18,736 bases of DNA from Lysobacterales bacterium (GCA_026990095.1 JALSIL010000254.1:1-18736); one strand, 5' to 3'; shown: positions 8,701 to 15,039, counted from the first letter of the stretch. Program-made: numbers and translations. Notes: a model not told the origin generated them from the sequence alone.

Positions 8701-8827
8701 AGACACAGGAACGGCATATAATGTAGCGGTGTTAACGCAACCTCCAGGTCAGACTTGTACTGTTGCGAATGCATCGGGTGTCATTGCTAATTCTAATGTC
8801 ACCAATGTGGCCGTGACCTGCTTGTAA
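5783..8827 (+). CDS. Large Ig-like-domain surface lipoprotein linked to the pil operon
   Basis: I do not recognise a named gene. The 1,014-residue product has a lipoprotein signal (basic K-R, hydrophobic stretch, lipobox L-T-S-C with Cys31, or Cys20 if ATG 5816 is used), followed by a Gly/Ser/Pro linker, so it is probably anchored in the outer membrane. The rest is Thr/Ser/Asn/Val-rich beta-sandwich sequence. Residues 53-180 and 187-322 are two related modules sharing L-P-A-N and I-N-E-F landmarks; further Ig-like modules follow. One or two near residues 715-920 look like invasin-type Big_1 domains (D-x-x-G-N-x-V-x-G-A, T-D-A-N-G-E-S). The last 80 residues (about 935-1014) form a V-G-G-S-V-T-G ... 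G-Q-T-C-T-V ... V-A-V-T-C domain known from many exported bacterial proteins. Cysteines cluster in the C-terminal third, suggesting disulfides. GTG 5783 is preferred because AGAGAG (5769-5774) sits 8 bases upstream; ATG 5816 lacks a good site. It starts 1 base after pilQ and ends at a terminator, so it is probably the last gene of the pil operon. A role as adhesin or pilus/secretin partner is inference. Confidence 0.85.
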   Translation: MITNNLNILKAMKRQITTVSILLIVFLLTSCGGSSGGATGGPGTPTNPPANGFVLTLTPVVSTLPANTLGFPIFVGSPFFTQLNVKVTFPNGTVAPDGTVVNLTTSNVDIGFLSVPDDPDTEEINEFTTGWITQNDETVGGIATFFLHTGSTSGTVNYTASASLEGKTYSGTLRFTVTEGPDPTVRQIEGVVTQSSLPANVNNVEFFNGTPFMTEVDVQVRDVFGNVTNPAFNESVGASIVTVSISPANAMYFTVNDNPATPINEFIEPQQTQGYIEMVNGHGNLFLWSKDIPASVTVSISAIEAGSGRELSSSILIDVVDGGSNSALPSSISLLDSNKALYVNGSGGATAQNVSVSLKGGSLPVNDPLVNNVRLSITTDAGNSGEKLTGVNVSGAAVQGSSINIATTNGIATASVQAGTNPNTIFVTATTDKADNNVDNGIQDALTTVTQYVVSDGRLWSLKLTTPTLNALTVNGPQTFDEDGNPVIDSNGFPVLEYQDGSYSLIISAIGTDKGGNPALPQTVQFGMINSPISGYPLNGSGVFVHSSNDGDPQEGGSSFTSNSASFITAAGGVQPNDTLVVFGEESLGNEDLESAVTVSSVNSQNNLTIIERFNRNDESGTTNNDFGILPYAIGRAVDGNIEATAVLNENGLATTRLNYPVSQLGKIAAIYVKGQGPVTNGVVKTITDVDLTTFSGVEGYQGNFSNLIVSPSIIPANVSAVFTVCLADSARNPLPGRFVSFSYSGAGSGIIDGQTNSGTILNATGSDGCTTTTAMTTGLVAGADSGFTFSSGNLTCRDTDGNNVGICLEVSTSPGGVLSASPSAFATSGQKTIILTLYDGSGNLVQGAAISAQCDAITGGSLGVLTGPTVTDANGESVVVVLAALDGINTSLSGSCTFATATGSPSVTVSFSGNDICLGAPSPFPPGCSNPSQFSVGGSVTGMTTAGPLVLQNNGGDTVNVTGNTTFNFPVQDTGTAYNVAVLTQPPGQTCTVANASGVIANSNVTNVAVTCL

Positions 8828-8849
8828 CTTTTAGGGTTAACGGATTTTA

Positions 8850-8882
8850 AAAAGTGCAAACTTTCGGGTTTGCATTTTTTTT
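8850..8882 (+). terminator. Rho-independent terminator after the pil/Ig-lipoprotein operon
   Basis: The stem GCAAAC (8856-8861) pairs with GTTTGC (8868-8873) around the loop TTTCGG. It is extended by a T-A and a G-T pair and an A-run, and followed by a run of eight T. It lies 23 bases after the lipoprotein stop codon, in the right place to end the pilM-lipoprotein transcript ahead of oxyR. Confidence 0.9.
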
Positions 8883-8937
8883 GGCTATTAATAAACAATA
8901 AATCGTGTTATGGTTGTTTTTTTAAATAATTGATGCC

Positions 8938-9822
8938 ATGAATTATCCTACTATAAAACAACTTAGGTATTTTATTGCTTTAGTGGAGAAGAATCATTTT
9001 GGTCAAGCCGCATTGAGTTGTTTTGTCTCGCAATCTGCTTTTTCTGTTGCAATTAAAGAGTTAGAACTCACCTTAAATGGACAGTTGGTTGATAGGACGA
9101 ATAAATCGGTAACGGTGACAACTTTGGGGCGTGAAGTTTATAATCAGGCTAAAATTGTAATGACCGAACTTTCTGAGTTAGTTAATATATCACACGGCAA
9201 CAAAGAACCTTTTTCTAGTAAATTATCAATAGGTATTATTCCAACAATTGCACCTTTTTTACTCTCTAAATTTGCATTTGATTTACAACAGCAGCACGAA
9301 GATTTAGAGTTGTATTTAAATGAAGATATAACTCAAAATTTATACGATAAATTATTAAAAGGAGATTTGGATGTTTTGCTAATAGCTTTGCCTTATGCTT
9401 TAAAAAATGTTGAAACCTATAATTTATTTAGAGATAAGTTTTATTTAACCTATTGTCAATCAAGCAAGTGGGTTAAAAAAGGAAAAAACACAAAGGTATC
9501 CGATGACAGCATTCTATTGTTAGAAGATGGTCATTGCTTGCGAGATCACACCTTAAGTGCTTGTAAGATAAAAAATCAGAATAAGATAAGTCATTACACT
9601 GCCAGTAGCATCTTAACTTTAATTGAGATGGTTAAAATTGATATAGGCGTCACTTATTTGCCAGAAATGTCACTTAACTCACCCATGCTAACAAACACAA
9701 ATTTAATGACTCAAGCAATTGACAATGCTTATAGAGACATAGGTTTGGTGTGGAGAAAAGGGAGTTCTCGATCTCAAGAGTTTCGATTACTTGGGGAATT
9801 TATTAAAGACACGATTAGTTAA
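8938..9822 (+). CDS. oxyR: OxyR-type LysR-family peroxide sensor
   Basis: LysR-type transcription factor of 294 residues. The N-terminal winged helix-turn-helix (about 1-60) contains H-F-G-Q-A-A-L-S-C-F-V-S-Q-S-A-F-S, and the C-terminal effector domain begins near residue 90. The effector domain identifies it as OxyR: L-L-L-E-D-G-H-C-L-R-D places Cys200, and Cys209 follows nine residues later. This is the spacing of the redox pair C199/C208 in E. coli OxyR, which forms a disulfide upon H2O2 exposure and switches on catalase and peroxiredoxin genes. The L-S-I-G-I-I-P-T-I-A-P-F-L-L segment also matches OxyR. The start ATG 8938 has no obvious Shine-Dalgarno. The stop overlaps the start of the downstream permease gene by one base. 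Its regulon is not visible, since no catalase or ahpC lies in the window. Targets are inferred from the family. Confidence 0.88.
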   Translation: MNYPTIKQLRYFIALVEKNHFGQAALSCFVSQSAFSVAIKELELTLNGQLVDRTNKSVTVTTLGREVYNQAKIVMTELSELVNISHGNKEPFSSKLSIGIIPTIAPFLLSKFAFDLQQQHEDLELYLNEDITQNLYDKLLKGDLDVLLIALPYALKNVETYNLFRDKFYLTYCQSSKWVKKGKNTKVSDDSILLLEDGHCLRDHTLSACKIKNQNKISHYTASSILTLIEMVKIDIGVTYLPEMSLNSPMLTNTNLMTQAIDNAYRDIGLVWRKGSSRSQEFRLLGEFIKDTIS

Positions 9823-10745
9823 TGGGTCTTGGTGAGACTTTATCGTTGCTTTGTGCCTTTTTGTGGGCAATAGCAGTCATCTATTACAAAAAAGCGGGTG
9901 ATCATTTCAATGCTTATGAAATGAATTTATTTAAGTCTGTTTTTGTCTTTGCGTTAATGGTTCCAACGGCGATAATAGCAGATCAGTTATTTGCAACAAC
10001 ACAAAACTATAATTACCTGCATGTATCAGGTTTTTTAATTCCAGAAATAAAAGTTTCTGACTTGCTCATAATTTTATCCAGTGGTTTTGTTGGAATCATG
10101 CTAGCTGATATGTTTTATTTGAGAGCACTGCAAATAATAGGGGCAAGTTTAACGGGTATTACAGGGAGCCTATACAGTCCTTTTGTTGTTGGTTTTTCTT
10201 TACTGTTTTTTGGTGAAGTTTTAACTATTTGGCAATACCTTGGCATGATAATGGTTTTATCGGGTGTTATCTTGGTGGGTTACAGAAAAAAGTCACTGGA
10301 TATAAAGCATCCGCCAATTAAGGGCTTTGTCTATGCAGTATTGGCAGTGCTGTTTACTGCCCTTGGCATTGTGATGATTAAACCTATTAGTAATGAAGTT
10401 CCTTTTTTTTGGTTGATTCTAATACGTTCCTTGGGTGGGATGGGTGCCATGATGGTTTATGGACTGATACTAAAGAAGTCATTTGCAATTTTTCACGTTG
10501 TTAAAAAGAAAGGCGGCAAATGGTTAATTGTTGGGGCCTTTATTGGGCAATATGTATCCATGATGGTGTGGGTTGCAGGTTATAAATACACCAGTGCATC
10601 TATCGCATCAATACTGAACGAAACCGCATCAATATTTATCCTATTGATGTCATGGCTGATGCTTGGGGAGAGAATTTATACCAAAAAAGTAATGGGTGTT
10701 TGCATAACCATGACTGGAGTTGCATTGGTGTTGCTGCTGGATTAA
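9822..10745 (+). CDS. EamA/DMT-superfamily membrane permease
   Basis: 307-residue integral membrane protein with about ten hydrophobic helices arranged as two EamA repeats. The first repeat ends with F-F-G-E-V-L-T-I-W-Q-Y-L-G and the second with M-L-G-E-R-I-Y-T-K-K-V-M-G; the G-E-x-hydrophobic-T/Y motif is the hallmark at the end of each EamA unit. The loop at about residues 57-80 is longer than in many relatives. Members of this superfamily export or import amino acids, nucleosides or other metabolites; the substrate here cannot be told from sequence. The ATG overlaps the oxyR TAA (TAATG), so the two are probably co-transcribed and translationally coupled. It converges with fnr, leaving 8 bases between stop codons, with no clear hairpin terminator for either gene. 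Confidence 0.87.
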   Translation: MGLGETLSLLCAFLWAIAVIYYKKAGDHFNAYEMNLFKSVFVFALMVPTAIIADQLFATTQNYNYLHVSGFLIPEIKVSDLLIILSSGFVGIMLADMFYLRALQIIGASLTGITGSLYSPFVVGFSLLFFGEVLTIWQYLGMIMVLSGVILVGYRKKSLDIKHPPIKGFVYAVLAVLFTALGIVMIKPISNEVPFFWLILIRSLGGMGAMMVYGLILKKSFAIFHVVKKKGGKWLIVGAFIGQYVSMMVWVAGYKYTSASIASILNETASIFILLMSWLMLGERIYTKKVMGVCITMTGVALVLLLD

Positions 10746-10753
10746 TCTATAAA

Positions 10754-11503
10754 TTACTCGGGGCTACTTACTTGAGCAATTTCTTTAAGTTGTTGTTGGT
10801 TAACCACGGTTAATATGTGTTTTTTATAGTTAACAGCACCCAGCTTTTGTAATTTTTTAAAGATACGGCTCAAAGTCTCTTCTGCCATGCCAAGGTAGTT
10901 GGCTATGTCGCGTTGAGAAATAGGTAAATAAAATTCCTTTTCTGAATAACCTCGTTTTTTGAAGCGTTGAGAAATGTTGAATATAAATAACGCTAATTTT
11001 GCAGTGCTGCCTAAGTCAATATATGTTTTCTTATTGGAGTAAATTTCTTTACTCATTATTTTTAATAAATTCCGTTGAATAATGGGAAAATCTTCTGATA
11101 CATCCAAAAGTTGATTAAAAGGAATTTTACAATAGGAACTGGTAGTCAGTGCTATGGCTGTTGATTGATAGCTTTCAGCATGAATACCATCTAACCCCAT
11201 GATTTCACCAGGCAAAGAAAAACGAAGAATGCGCTCTTTTCCATTTTCATCTAATGAACTGTTTTTAAACATGCCAGAGTGAACAATATAAAGTGAATGA
11301 AATTTTTCACCATCATTGAATAGTTGTGAGTTTTTGTCAACGACTTTTGATGTTGTCATAATGTTTTCAAGTTCACACAGCTCATCTTTTGACAAGCCAG
11401 ATGGCAAGCAAATGGAGTTGACGGCACACAGTTGACACCGTGATTCAGGTGTTCGAGTTTTAAAGTCTTTTAGGATTAGGTTTGGTTGGATTAAATTCGA
11501 CAA
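10754..11503 (-). CDS. fnr: FNR/ANR-type oxygen-responsive regulator with [4Fe-4S] cysteines
   Basis: Crp/Fnr-family transcription factor of about 249 residues. Cys23, Cys26 and Cys32 (C-Q-L-C-A-V-N-S-I-C) and Cys125 (S-S-Y-C-K-I-P-F) match C20, C23, C29 and C122 of E. coli FNR in both spacing and context. It should therefore carry an oxygen-labile [4Fe-4S] cluster and dimerise to bind DNA without oxygen. A cyclic-nucleotide-type beta-roll covers about 40-150, a dimer helix follows, and the C-terminal helix-turn-helix has I-S-Q-R-D-I-A-N-Y-L-G-M with recognition helix E-E-T-L-S-R, keeping the E and S-R that read TTGAT. The frame is open to an ATG at 11599, but that adds 32 unconserved residues and starts inside the FNR box. 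TTG at 11503 gives the family-length N-terminus, though its ribosome binding site is weak. It is divergent from ccoN and is likely its activator. Confidence 0.92.
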   Translation of the reverse strand: MSNLIQPNLILKDFKTRTPESRCQLCAVNSICLPSGLSKDELCELENIMTTSKVVDKNSQLFNDGEKFHSLYIVHSGMFKNSSLDENGKERILRFSLPGEIMGLDGIHAESYQSTAIALTTSSYCKIPFNQLLDVSEDFPIIQRNLLKIMSKEIYSNKKTYIDLGSTAKLALFIFNISQRFKKRGYSEKEFYLPISQRDIANYLGMAEETLSRIFKKLQKLGAVNYKKHILTVVNQQQLKEIAQVSSPE

Positions 11504-11585
11504 TTGATATTTTCTATTAAAGTTCAGATAGATTATGCCAAAGTCTAGCCTAAGATGTAACAATAATATCAAAAATTCAATAAAA

Positions 11586-11599
11586 TTGATTAATATCAA
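11586..11599 (+). promoter_or_regulatory. FNR box upstream of ccoN
   Basis: TTGATTAATATCAA is a perfect match to the FNR/ANR consensus TTGAT-N4-ATCAA. Its centre is at 11592.5. With TATAAT at 11622-11627 and a start point about seven bases later (near 11634), the box is centred close to -41.5, the standard class II activating position. It lies in the 155-bp region between fnr and ccoN, so it could also affect fnr transcription. Confidence 0.9.
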
Positions 11600-11621
11600 T
11601 ATCCTTATATTAGCATTTGCT

Positions 11622-11627
11622 TATAAT
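11622..11627 (+). promoter_or_regulatory. -10 box of the cco operon promoter
   Basis: Perfect sigma-70 TATAAT between the FNR box and ccoN. There is no separate good -35 element 17 bases upstream; the FNR box occupies the region next to where -35 would be, as expected for an FNR-dependent promoter. The predicted leader to ccoN ATG 11659 is about 25 bases and contains the ribosome binding site AGAGGG (11647-11652). Confidence 0.75.
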
Positions 11628-11658
11628 GGGCGGGATAATCAAAAAAAGAGGGTATTTA

Positions 11659-13068
11659 ATGAAAACTAACTTTAACGACGAAATTGTCAAAAAGTTTGCC
11701 ATCGCCACTGTTTTATGGGGCATTATCGGCATGCTTGTTGGCGTTTTTATTGCAGCACAAATGGCATGGCCAATACTCAATGCTGACATTCCTTGGCTGA
11801 CCTTTAGTCGCTTGAGACCATTGCATACCAATGCCGTTATTTTTGCCTTTGGCGGAAATGCGTTAATTGGAACTTCGTTCTATGTGGTGTACCGAACCTG
11901 TAAGGCAAACTTGTTTATGCCTAAGTTGGCCTCATTTGTTTTTTGGGGTTACCAGCTAGTCATAGTTGGGGCTGTATTAACACTGCCCTTTGGCTACACA
12001 CAATCACGAGAGTACGCAGAACTTATTTGGCCAATTGATATATTTTTAACAATAGTATGGGTTGCTTATGCTGTTGTTTTCTTTGGTACAATAACAAAAA
12101 GAAAAGAGAAGCATATCTTTGTAGCAAACTGGTTTTATGCAGCCTTTATTATTACGATAGCTTTATTACATATCGTAAATAATCTTCAAATCCCTGTTAA
12201 CTGGCACCTGTCATACTCTATTTACCCTGGGGCTGTTGATGCGATAGTTCAATGGTGGTATGGACATAATGCCGTGGGGTTCTTTTTGACGGCAGGCTTC
12301 TTAGGGATGATGTATTACTTTATTCCCATGCAAGCAGGTCGCCCAGTTTATTCTTATAGATTATCAATTGTGCATTTTTGGGCATTGATTTCATCTTATA
12401 TGTGGGCAGGTCCTCATCACTTACATTACACCTCTTTGCCAGATTGGACGCAATCACTTGGTATGGTCTTTTCATTAATTTTATTGGCTCCATCTTGGGG
12501 TGGTATGATTAATGGTATTATGACTTTGTCCGGTGCATGGCATAAACTGCGCGATGATCCAATAATCAAATTCTTAATTGTGTCTTTATCATTCTATGGT
12601 ATGTCAACTTTTGAAGGACCAATGATGGCAATTAAGACGGTTAATGCTTTGTCACACTATACCGATTGGACGATTGGACATGTGCATTCAGGAGCATTGG
12701 GTTGGGTTGCACTAATTAGTATAGGCTCTTTGTATGTATTGATTCCTAAACTTTGGAAGAAAGAAGCCATGTACTCCACTAAATTAATTAATACACATTT
12801 TTGGATTGCAACTCTTGGCATTGTTTTATACATTGCATCCATGTGGATAGCGGGAGTTATGCAAGGTTTGATGTGGCGTGATATTAATGCTGATGGAACT
12901 GTTGTTTATTCATTTGCTGAAACTGTCAAAGCAACATACCCGTACTATATTGCACGCTTTATAGGCGGAACCTTGTTCTTAGCTGGAATGTGCATAATGT
13001 TATACAACTTTATAATGACTGTTAAATCGAAAGGCGATGCCAAAGACATTGCAGGAGTGGCGGCATGA
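11659..13068 (+). CDS. ccoN: cbb3-type cytochrome c oxidase subunit I
   Basis: Catalytic heme-copper subunit (469 residues, about 12 membrane helices) that reduces O2 to water with high oxygen affinity. Key residues are visible: His56 (R-P-L-H-T-N-A-V) for the low-spin heme b; His203 (W-Y-G-H-N-A-V) and His253/His254 (G-P-H-H-L-H-Y) for CuB; His341 and His343 (G-H-V-H-S-G) for the hemes. Tyr247 lies 44 residues after His203, the same spacing as the cross-linked Tyr-His pair of cbb3 oxidases, and there is no Tyr in the aa3-type position. The start is ATG 11659 because AGAGGG sits 6 bases upstream. A TTG at 11617 in the same frame lies upstream of the -10-derived start point and is rejected. 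It overlaps ccoO in an ATGA junction and heads the FNR-controlled operon. Confidence 0.97.
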   Translation: MKTNFNDEIVKKFAIATVLWGIIGMLVGVFIAAQMAWPILNADIPWLTFSRLRPLHTNAVIFAFGGNALIGTSFYVVYRTCKANLFMPKLASFVFWGYQLVIVGAVLTLPFGYTQSREYAELIWPIDIFLTIVWVAYAVVFFGTITKRKEKHIFVANWFYAAFIITIALLHIVNNLQIPVNWHLSYSIYPGAVDAIVQWWYGHNAVGFFLTAGFLGMMYYFIPMQAGRPVYSYRLSIVHFWALISSYMWAGPHHLHYTSLPDWTQSLGMVFSLILLAPSWGGMINGIMTLSGAWHKLRDDPIIKFLIVSLSFYGMSTFEGPMMAIKTVNALSHYTDWTIGHVHSGALGWVALISIGSLYVLIPKLWKKEAMYSTKLINTHFWIATLGIVLYIASMWIAGVMQGLMWRDINADGTVVYSFAETVKATYPYYIARFIGGTLFLAGMCIMLYNFIMTVKSKGDAKDIAGVAA

Positions 13069-13682
13069 GTAAACACGCTAAAATAGAAAAAAATATTGGC
13101 TTAATGGGGATATTGATTGCTTTAGTGGTTAGTATGGGAGGCTTGGTTGAGATTGTTCCATTAATGTTTCAGACCAGTGTTATTGAAGCTCATCCAAACC
13201 TTAAACCCTATAAGGCTTTAGAGTTTGCTGGTAGAGATATTTATATTGCAGAAGGGTGTTACAACTGCCATTCACAACAAATCAGGCCTTTTGTTGATGA
13301 AACTTTACGCTATGGTCACTACTCGCAAGCCAATGAATTTGTATACGACCACCCTTTTCAGTGGGGCTCTAAAAGAACGGGTCCTGATTTGCACCGTGTC
13401 GGTGGAAAATACACCGATGAATGGCATGAATACCATTTAATGGATCCTCGCTCAGTTGTACCTGAGTCCAATATGCCTGGTTACCCATGGCTCGCTGAAA
13501 AATTGGTTGATGCGGAACTAACAGCAGCGGGCATGAAGGTACAAGCCAAGTGGTTTGGCGTACCGTATACCCAAGAGCAACTTGATAGTGCACAAGCCGA
13601 TGTTGATGGAAAGACTCAATTAGAAGCTCTTATTGCCTATCTGCAAGTTTTGGGAACTGCAATCCCTAGGAGCTACAAATGA
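13065..13682 (+). CDS. ccoO: cbb3-type cytochrome c oxidase subunit II (monoheme cytochrome c)
   Basis: 205-residue membrane-anchored monoheme cytochrome c that passes electrons to CcoN. One N-terminal transmembrane helix covers about residues 12-34. The heme site is C-Y-N-C-H at residues 65-69, in the highly conserved context E-G-C-Y-N-C-H-S-Q-Q-I-R-P. The probable distal ligand is Met137 in P-E-S-N-M-P-G-Y-P-W. Length and motifs are standard for CcoO. The ATG overlaps the ccoN stop (ATGA), with AGGAG at 13053-13057 as the ribosome binding site. Its own TGA overlaps the ccoQ ATG. Confidence 0.97.
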   Translation: MSKHAKIEKNIGLMGILIALVVSMGGLVEIVPLMFQTSVIEAHPNLKPYKALEFAGRDIYIAEGCYNCHSQQIRPFVDETLRYGHYSQANEFVYDHPFQWGSKRTGPDLHRVGGKYTDEWHEYHLMDPRSVVPESNMPGYPWLAEKLVDAELTAAGMKVQAKWFGVPYTQEQLDSAQADVDGKTQLEALIAYLQVLGTAIPRSYK

Positions 13683-13846
13683 TAAGTGGAATCTTTATAA
13701 TCGTAATGATGATTGCTTTTTTTGGCATAGTTTTTTGGGCATATAGTGACAAACAAAAATCACAATTTAAGTACATGTCTAGCTTACCGTTAGATGATGA
13801 TTTTGAAACAGAAAAAACTGGGGGTGATGAAAATGGAAATGACTAG
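13679..13846 (+). CDS. ccoQ: Small cbb3 oxidase subunit CcoQ
   Basis: 55-residue protein with one N-terminal membrane helix (about 2-21), followed by F-W-A-Y-S and a short polar, acidic tail. CcoQ proteins of this size and shape, with a W-A-Y/F-x motif after the helix, sit between ccoO and ccoP and help stabilise the oxidase and its interaction with CcoP. The ATG overlaps the ccoO stop (ATGA), with AGGAG at 13668-13672 six bases upstream. The 3' end overlaps the ccoP start by 14 bases in another frame. The call rests mainly on position, size and membrane helix, which together are convincing. Confidence 0.9.
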   Translation: MISGIFIIVMMIAFFGIVFWAYSDKQKSQFKYMSSLPLDDDFETEKTGGDENGND

Positions 13847-14726
13847 TGGTTGGAGTTTATTTATTATAATTATCGTTGTCGTTCATATCGTGGGTTATTC
13901 CTATTTGTTATGGTCAACCTCAAAGATGAAGTCCGATGGACAGAAACAAGGTGAAACAACTGGGCACAGCTGGGATGGTATTGAGGAATACAACAACCCG
14001 TTACCTCGGTGGTGGTTGTTTATGTTTATATTTACCATTATTTTTTCGGTTGGTTACCTCATTTTATACCCAGGAATGGGGAATTATAAAGGAACCCTAG
14101 GATGGACTCAAGAAGGCGAATGGTCACAAGATAATACCTCCGTTTTAGAAAAACGTGCTGAATTATTCAGTACTTTCATCGATAAACCGATTCCCCAAAT
14201 GATAAAGGATGAAAAGGCAATGGCAATTGGCGAACGTTTGTTTGCCAATCACTGCAGCACTTGTCATGGCTCAGATGCACAAGGTGCAGTAGGGTTTCCA
14301 AACCTAGCGGATGATGACTGGCTTTACGGCGGAGAACCAGACACTATAGTGCAATCAATCACTAATGGTCGTATAGGTGTTATGCCTGCATGGGGTTCTG
14401 CCTTGGGAGATGATGGTGTTAAACAAGTTGCAGCCTATGTGCGTAATTTTAGTGAAGAGGGTCAAGACCAAGATTTAGTCGCAGAAGGTAAGGCTAAGTT
14501 TGCTATGTTTTGTGTGGCATGTCATGGTGCCGATGCTAAAGGCAATCATTTAATGGGAGCACCAAACTTGACCGATACAACGTGGCTGCATTCATTTGAT
14601 TCAGGGCTACTTGAAACGGTTCTTTTAGAAGGTATTTCTGGAAAAATGCCTGCTCATGAAAACATATTAGATGAGGGCAGTATCAAAGTCTTGGCAGCCT
14701 ATGTGTATTCGTTAAGTCATGAATGA
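13833..14726 (+). CDS. ccoP: cbb3-type cytochrome c oxidase subunit III (diheme cytochrome c)
   Basis: 297-residue diheme cytochrome c that accepts electrons from soluble or membrane donors and feeds CcoO/CcoN. Two N-terminal helices (about 7-27 and 60-80) flank the family signature G-H-S-W-D-G-I-E-E-Y-N-N-P-L-P-R-W-W at about 44-61. Two c-type domains follow: C141-S-T-C-H145 with likely ligand Met184 (G-V-M-P-A-W-G), and C227-V-A-C-H231 with Met272 (G-K-M-P-A-H). I chose ATG 13833 because a G-rich Shine-Dalgarno (GGGGGTGA, 13820-13827) sits at the right distance. The frame is open to ATG 13794, and ATG 13827 or 13839 are also possible. The next gene's ATG lies within its last codons. Confidence 0.96.
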   Translation: MEMTSGWSLFIIIIVVVHIVGYSYLLWSTSKMKSDGQKQGETTGHSWDGIEEYNNPLPRWWLFMFIFTIIFSVGYLILYPGMGNYKGTLGWTQEGEWSQDNTSVLEKRAELFSTFIDKPIPQMIKDEKAMAIGERLFANHCSTCHGSDAQGAVGFPNLADDDWLYGGEPDTIVQSITNGRIGVMPAWGSALGDDGVKQVAAYVRNFSEEGQDQDLVAEGKAKFAMFCVACHGADAKGNHLMGAPNLTDTTWLHSFDSGLLETVLLEGISGKMPAHENILDEGSIKVLAAYVYSLSHE

Positions 14727-15039
14727 TTGCGGTAATATGCAAGAAATAAATTTTAACAAAAGACAGCTCAAGCGTATATTTTATAGACGCTTGGCTGTCG
14801 TTGTTTGGGTTTCCTTTATTGTTGCAGCCGTTCAAACGATGGCATTTTTTGCGGCATTTGAGCCAGAATTGCTGGCTCAATTAGCAACTTTTCCAATGGA
14901 CATTTCCGCAATGCAAGGCTATACCTTTGGTTTTATTTTCTTTTGGGTCTTTAACCTAATTACCGCAGTAATGGTTGGTTTAGTCATGGTTCTCCCTCGC
15001 ACTAAACTAGCAAAAGGCATTCGTTCTAATCAAGAATAA
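14719..15039 (+). CDS. Unnamed two-helix membrane protein in the cco operon
   Basis: I do not recognise a named family. The 106-residue product has a basic N-terminal segment (N-K-R-Q-L-K-R-I-F-Y-R-R, about 13-24) and two hydrophobic helices (about 25-46 and 67-92), then a short basic tail. By the positive-inside rule both ends should be cytoplasmic, with an acidic and Met-containing loop (P-E-L-L and F-P-M-D-I-S-A-M) facing the periplasm. There is no heme motif or clear metal-binding cluster. The ATG 14719 overlaps the ccoP stop by eight bases, so it is almost certainly translated with the oxidase; ATG 14737 is an alternative start. It lies 29 bases before ccoG. A role in oxidase assembly or stability is inferred only from position. 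Confidence 0.75.
   Translation: MNDCGNMQEINFNKRQLKRIFYRRLAVVVWVSFIVAAVQTMAFFAAFEPELLAQLATFPMDISAMQGYTFGFIFFWVFNLITAVMVGLVMVLPRTKLAKGIRSNQE

Noticed and set aside
8883..8937. OxyR self-binding site upstream of oxyR
   Set aside because: I looked for the ATAG-N7-CTAT type spacing in the 55 bases before oxyR and found only partial, AT-rich matches.
11617..11658. TTG start for ccoN adding 14 residues
   Set aside because: It overlaps the TATAAT box and would lie upstream of the predicted transcript start; ATG 11659 has AGAGGG at proper spacing and gives a normal CcoN N-terminus.
11610..11831. 73-residue minus-strand frame opposite the 5' end of ccoN
   Set aside because: It is the complement of conserved ccoN sequence and would run through the FNR-dependent promoter; no family resemblance.
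13794..13832. Longer ccoP start at ATG 13794
   Set aside because: The extra residues come from the ccoQ tail region read in another frame, and the strong G-rich ribosome site lies after this ATG.
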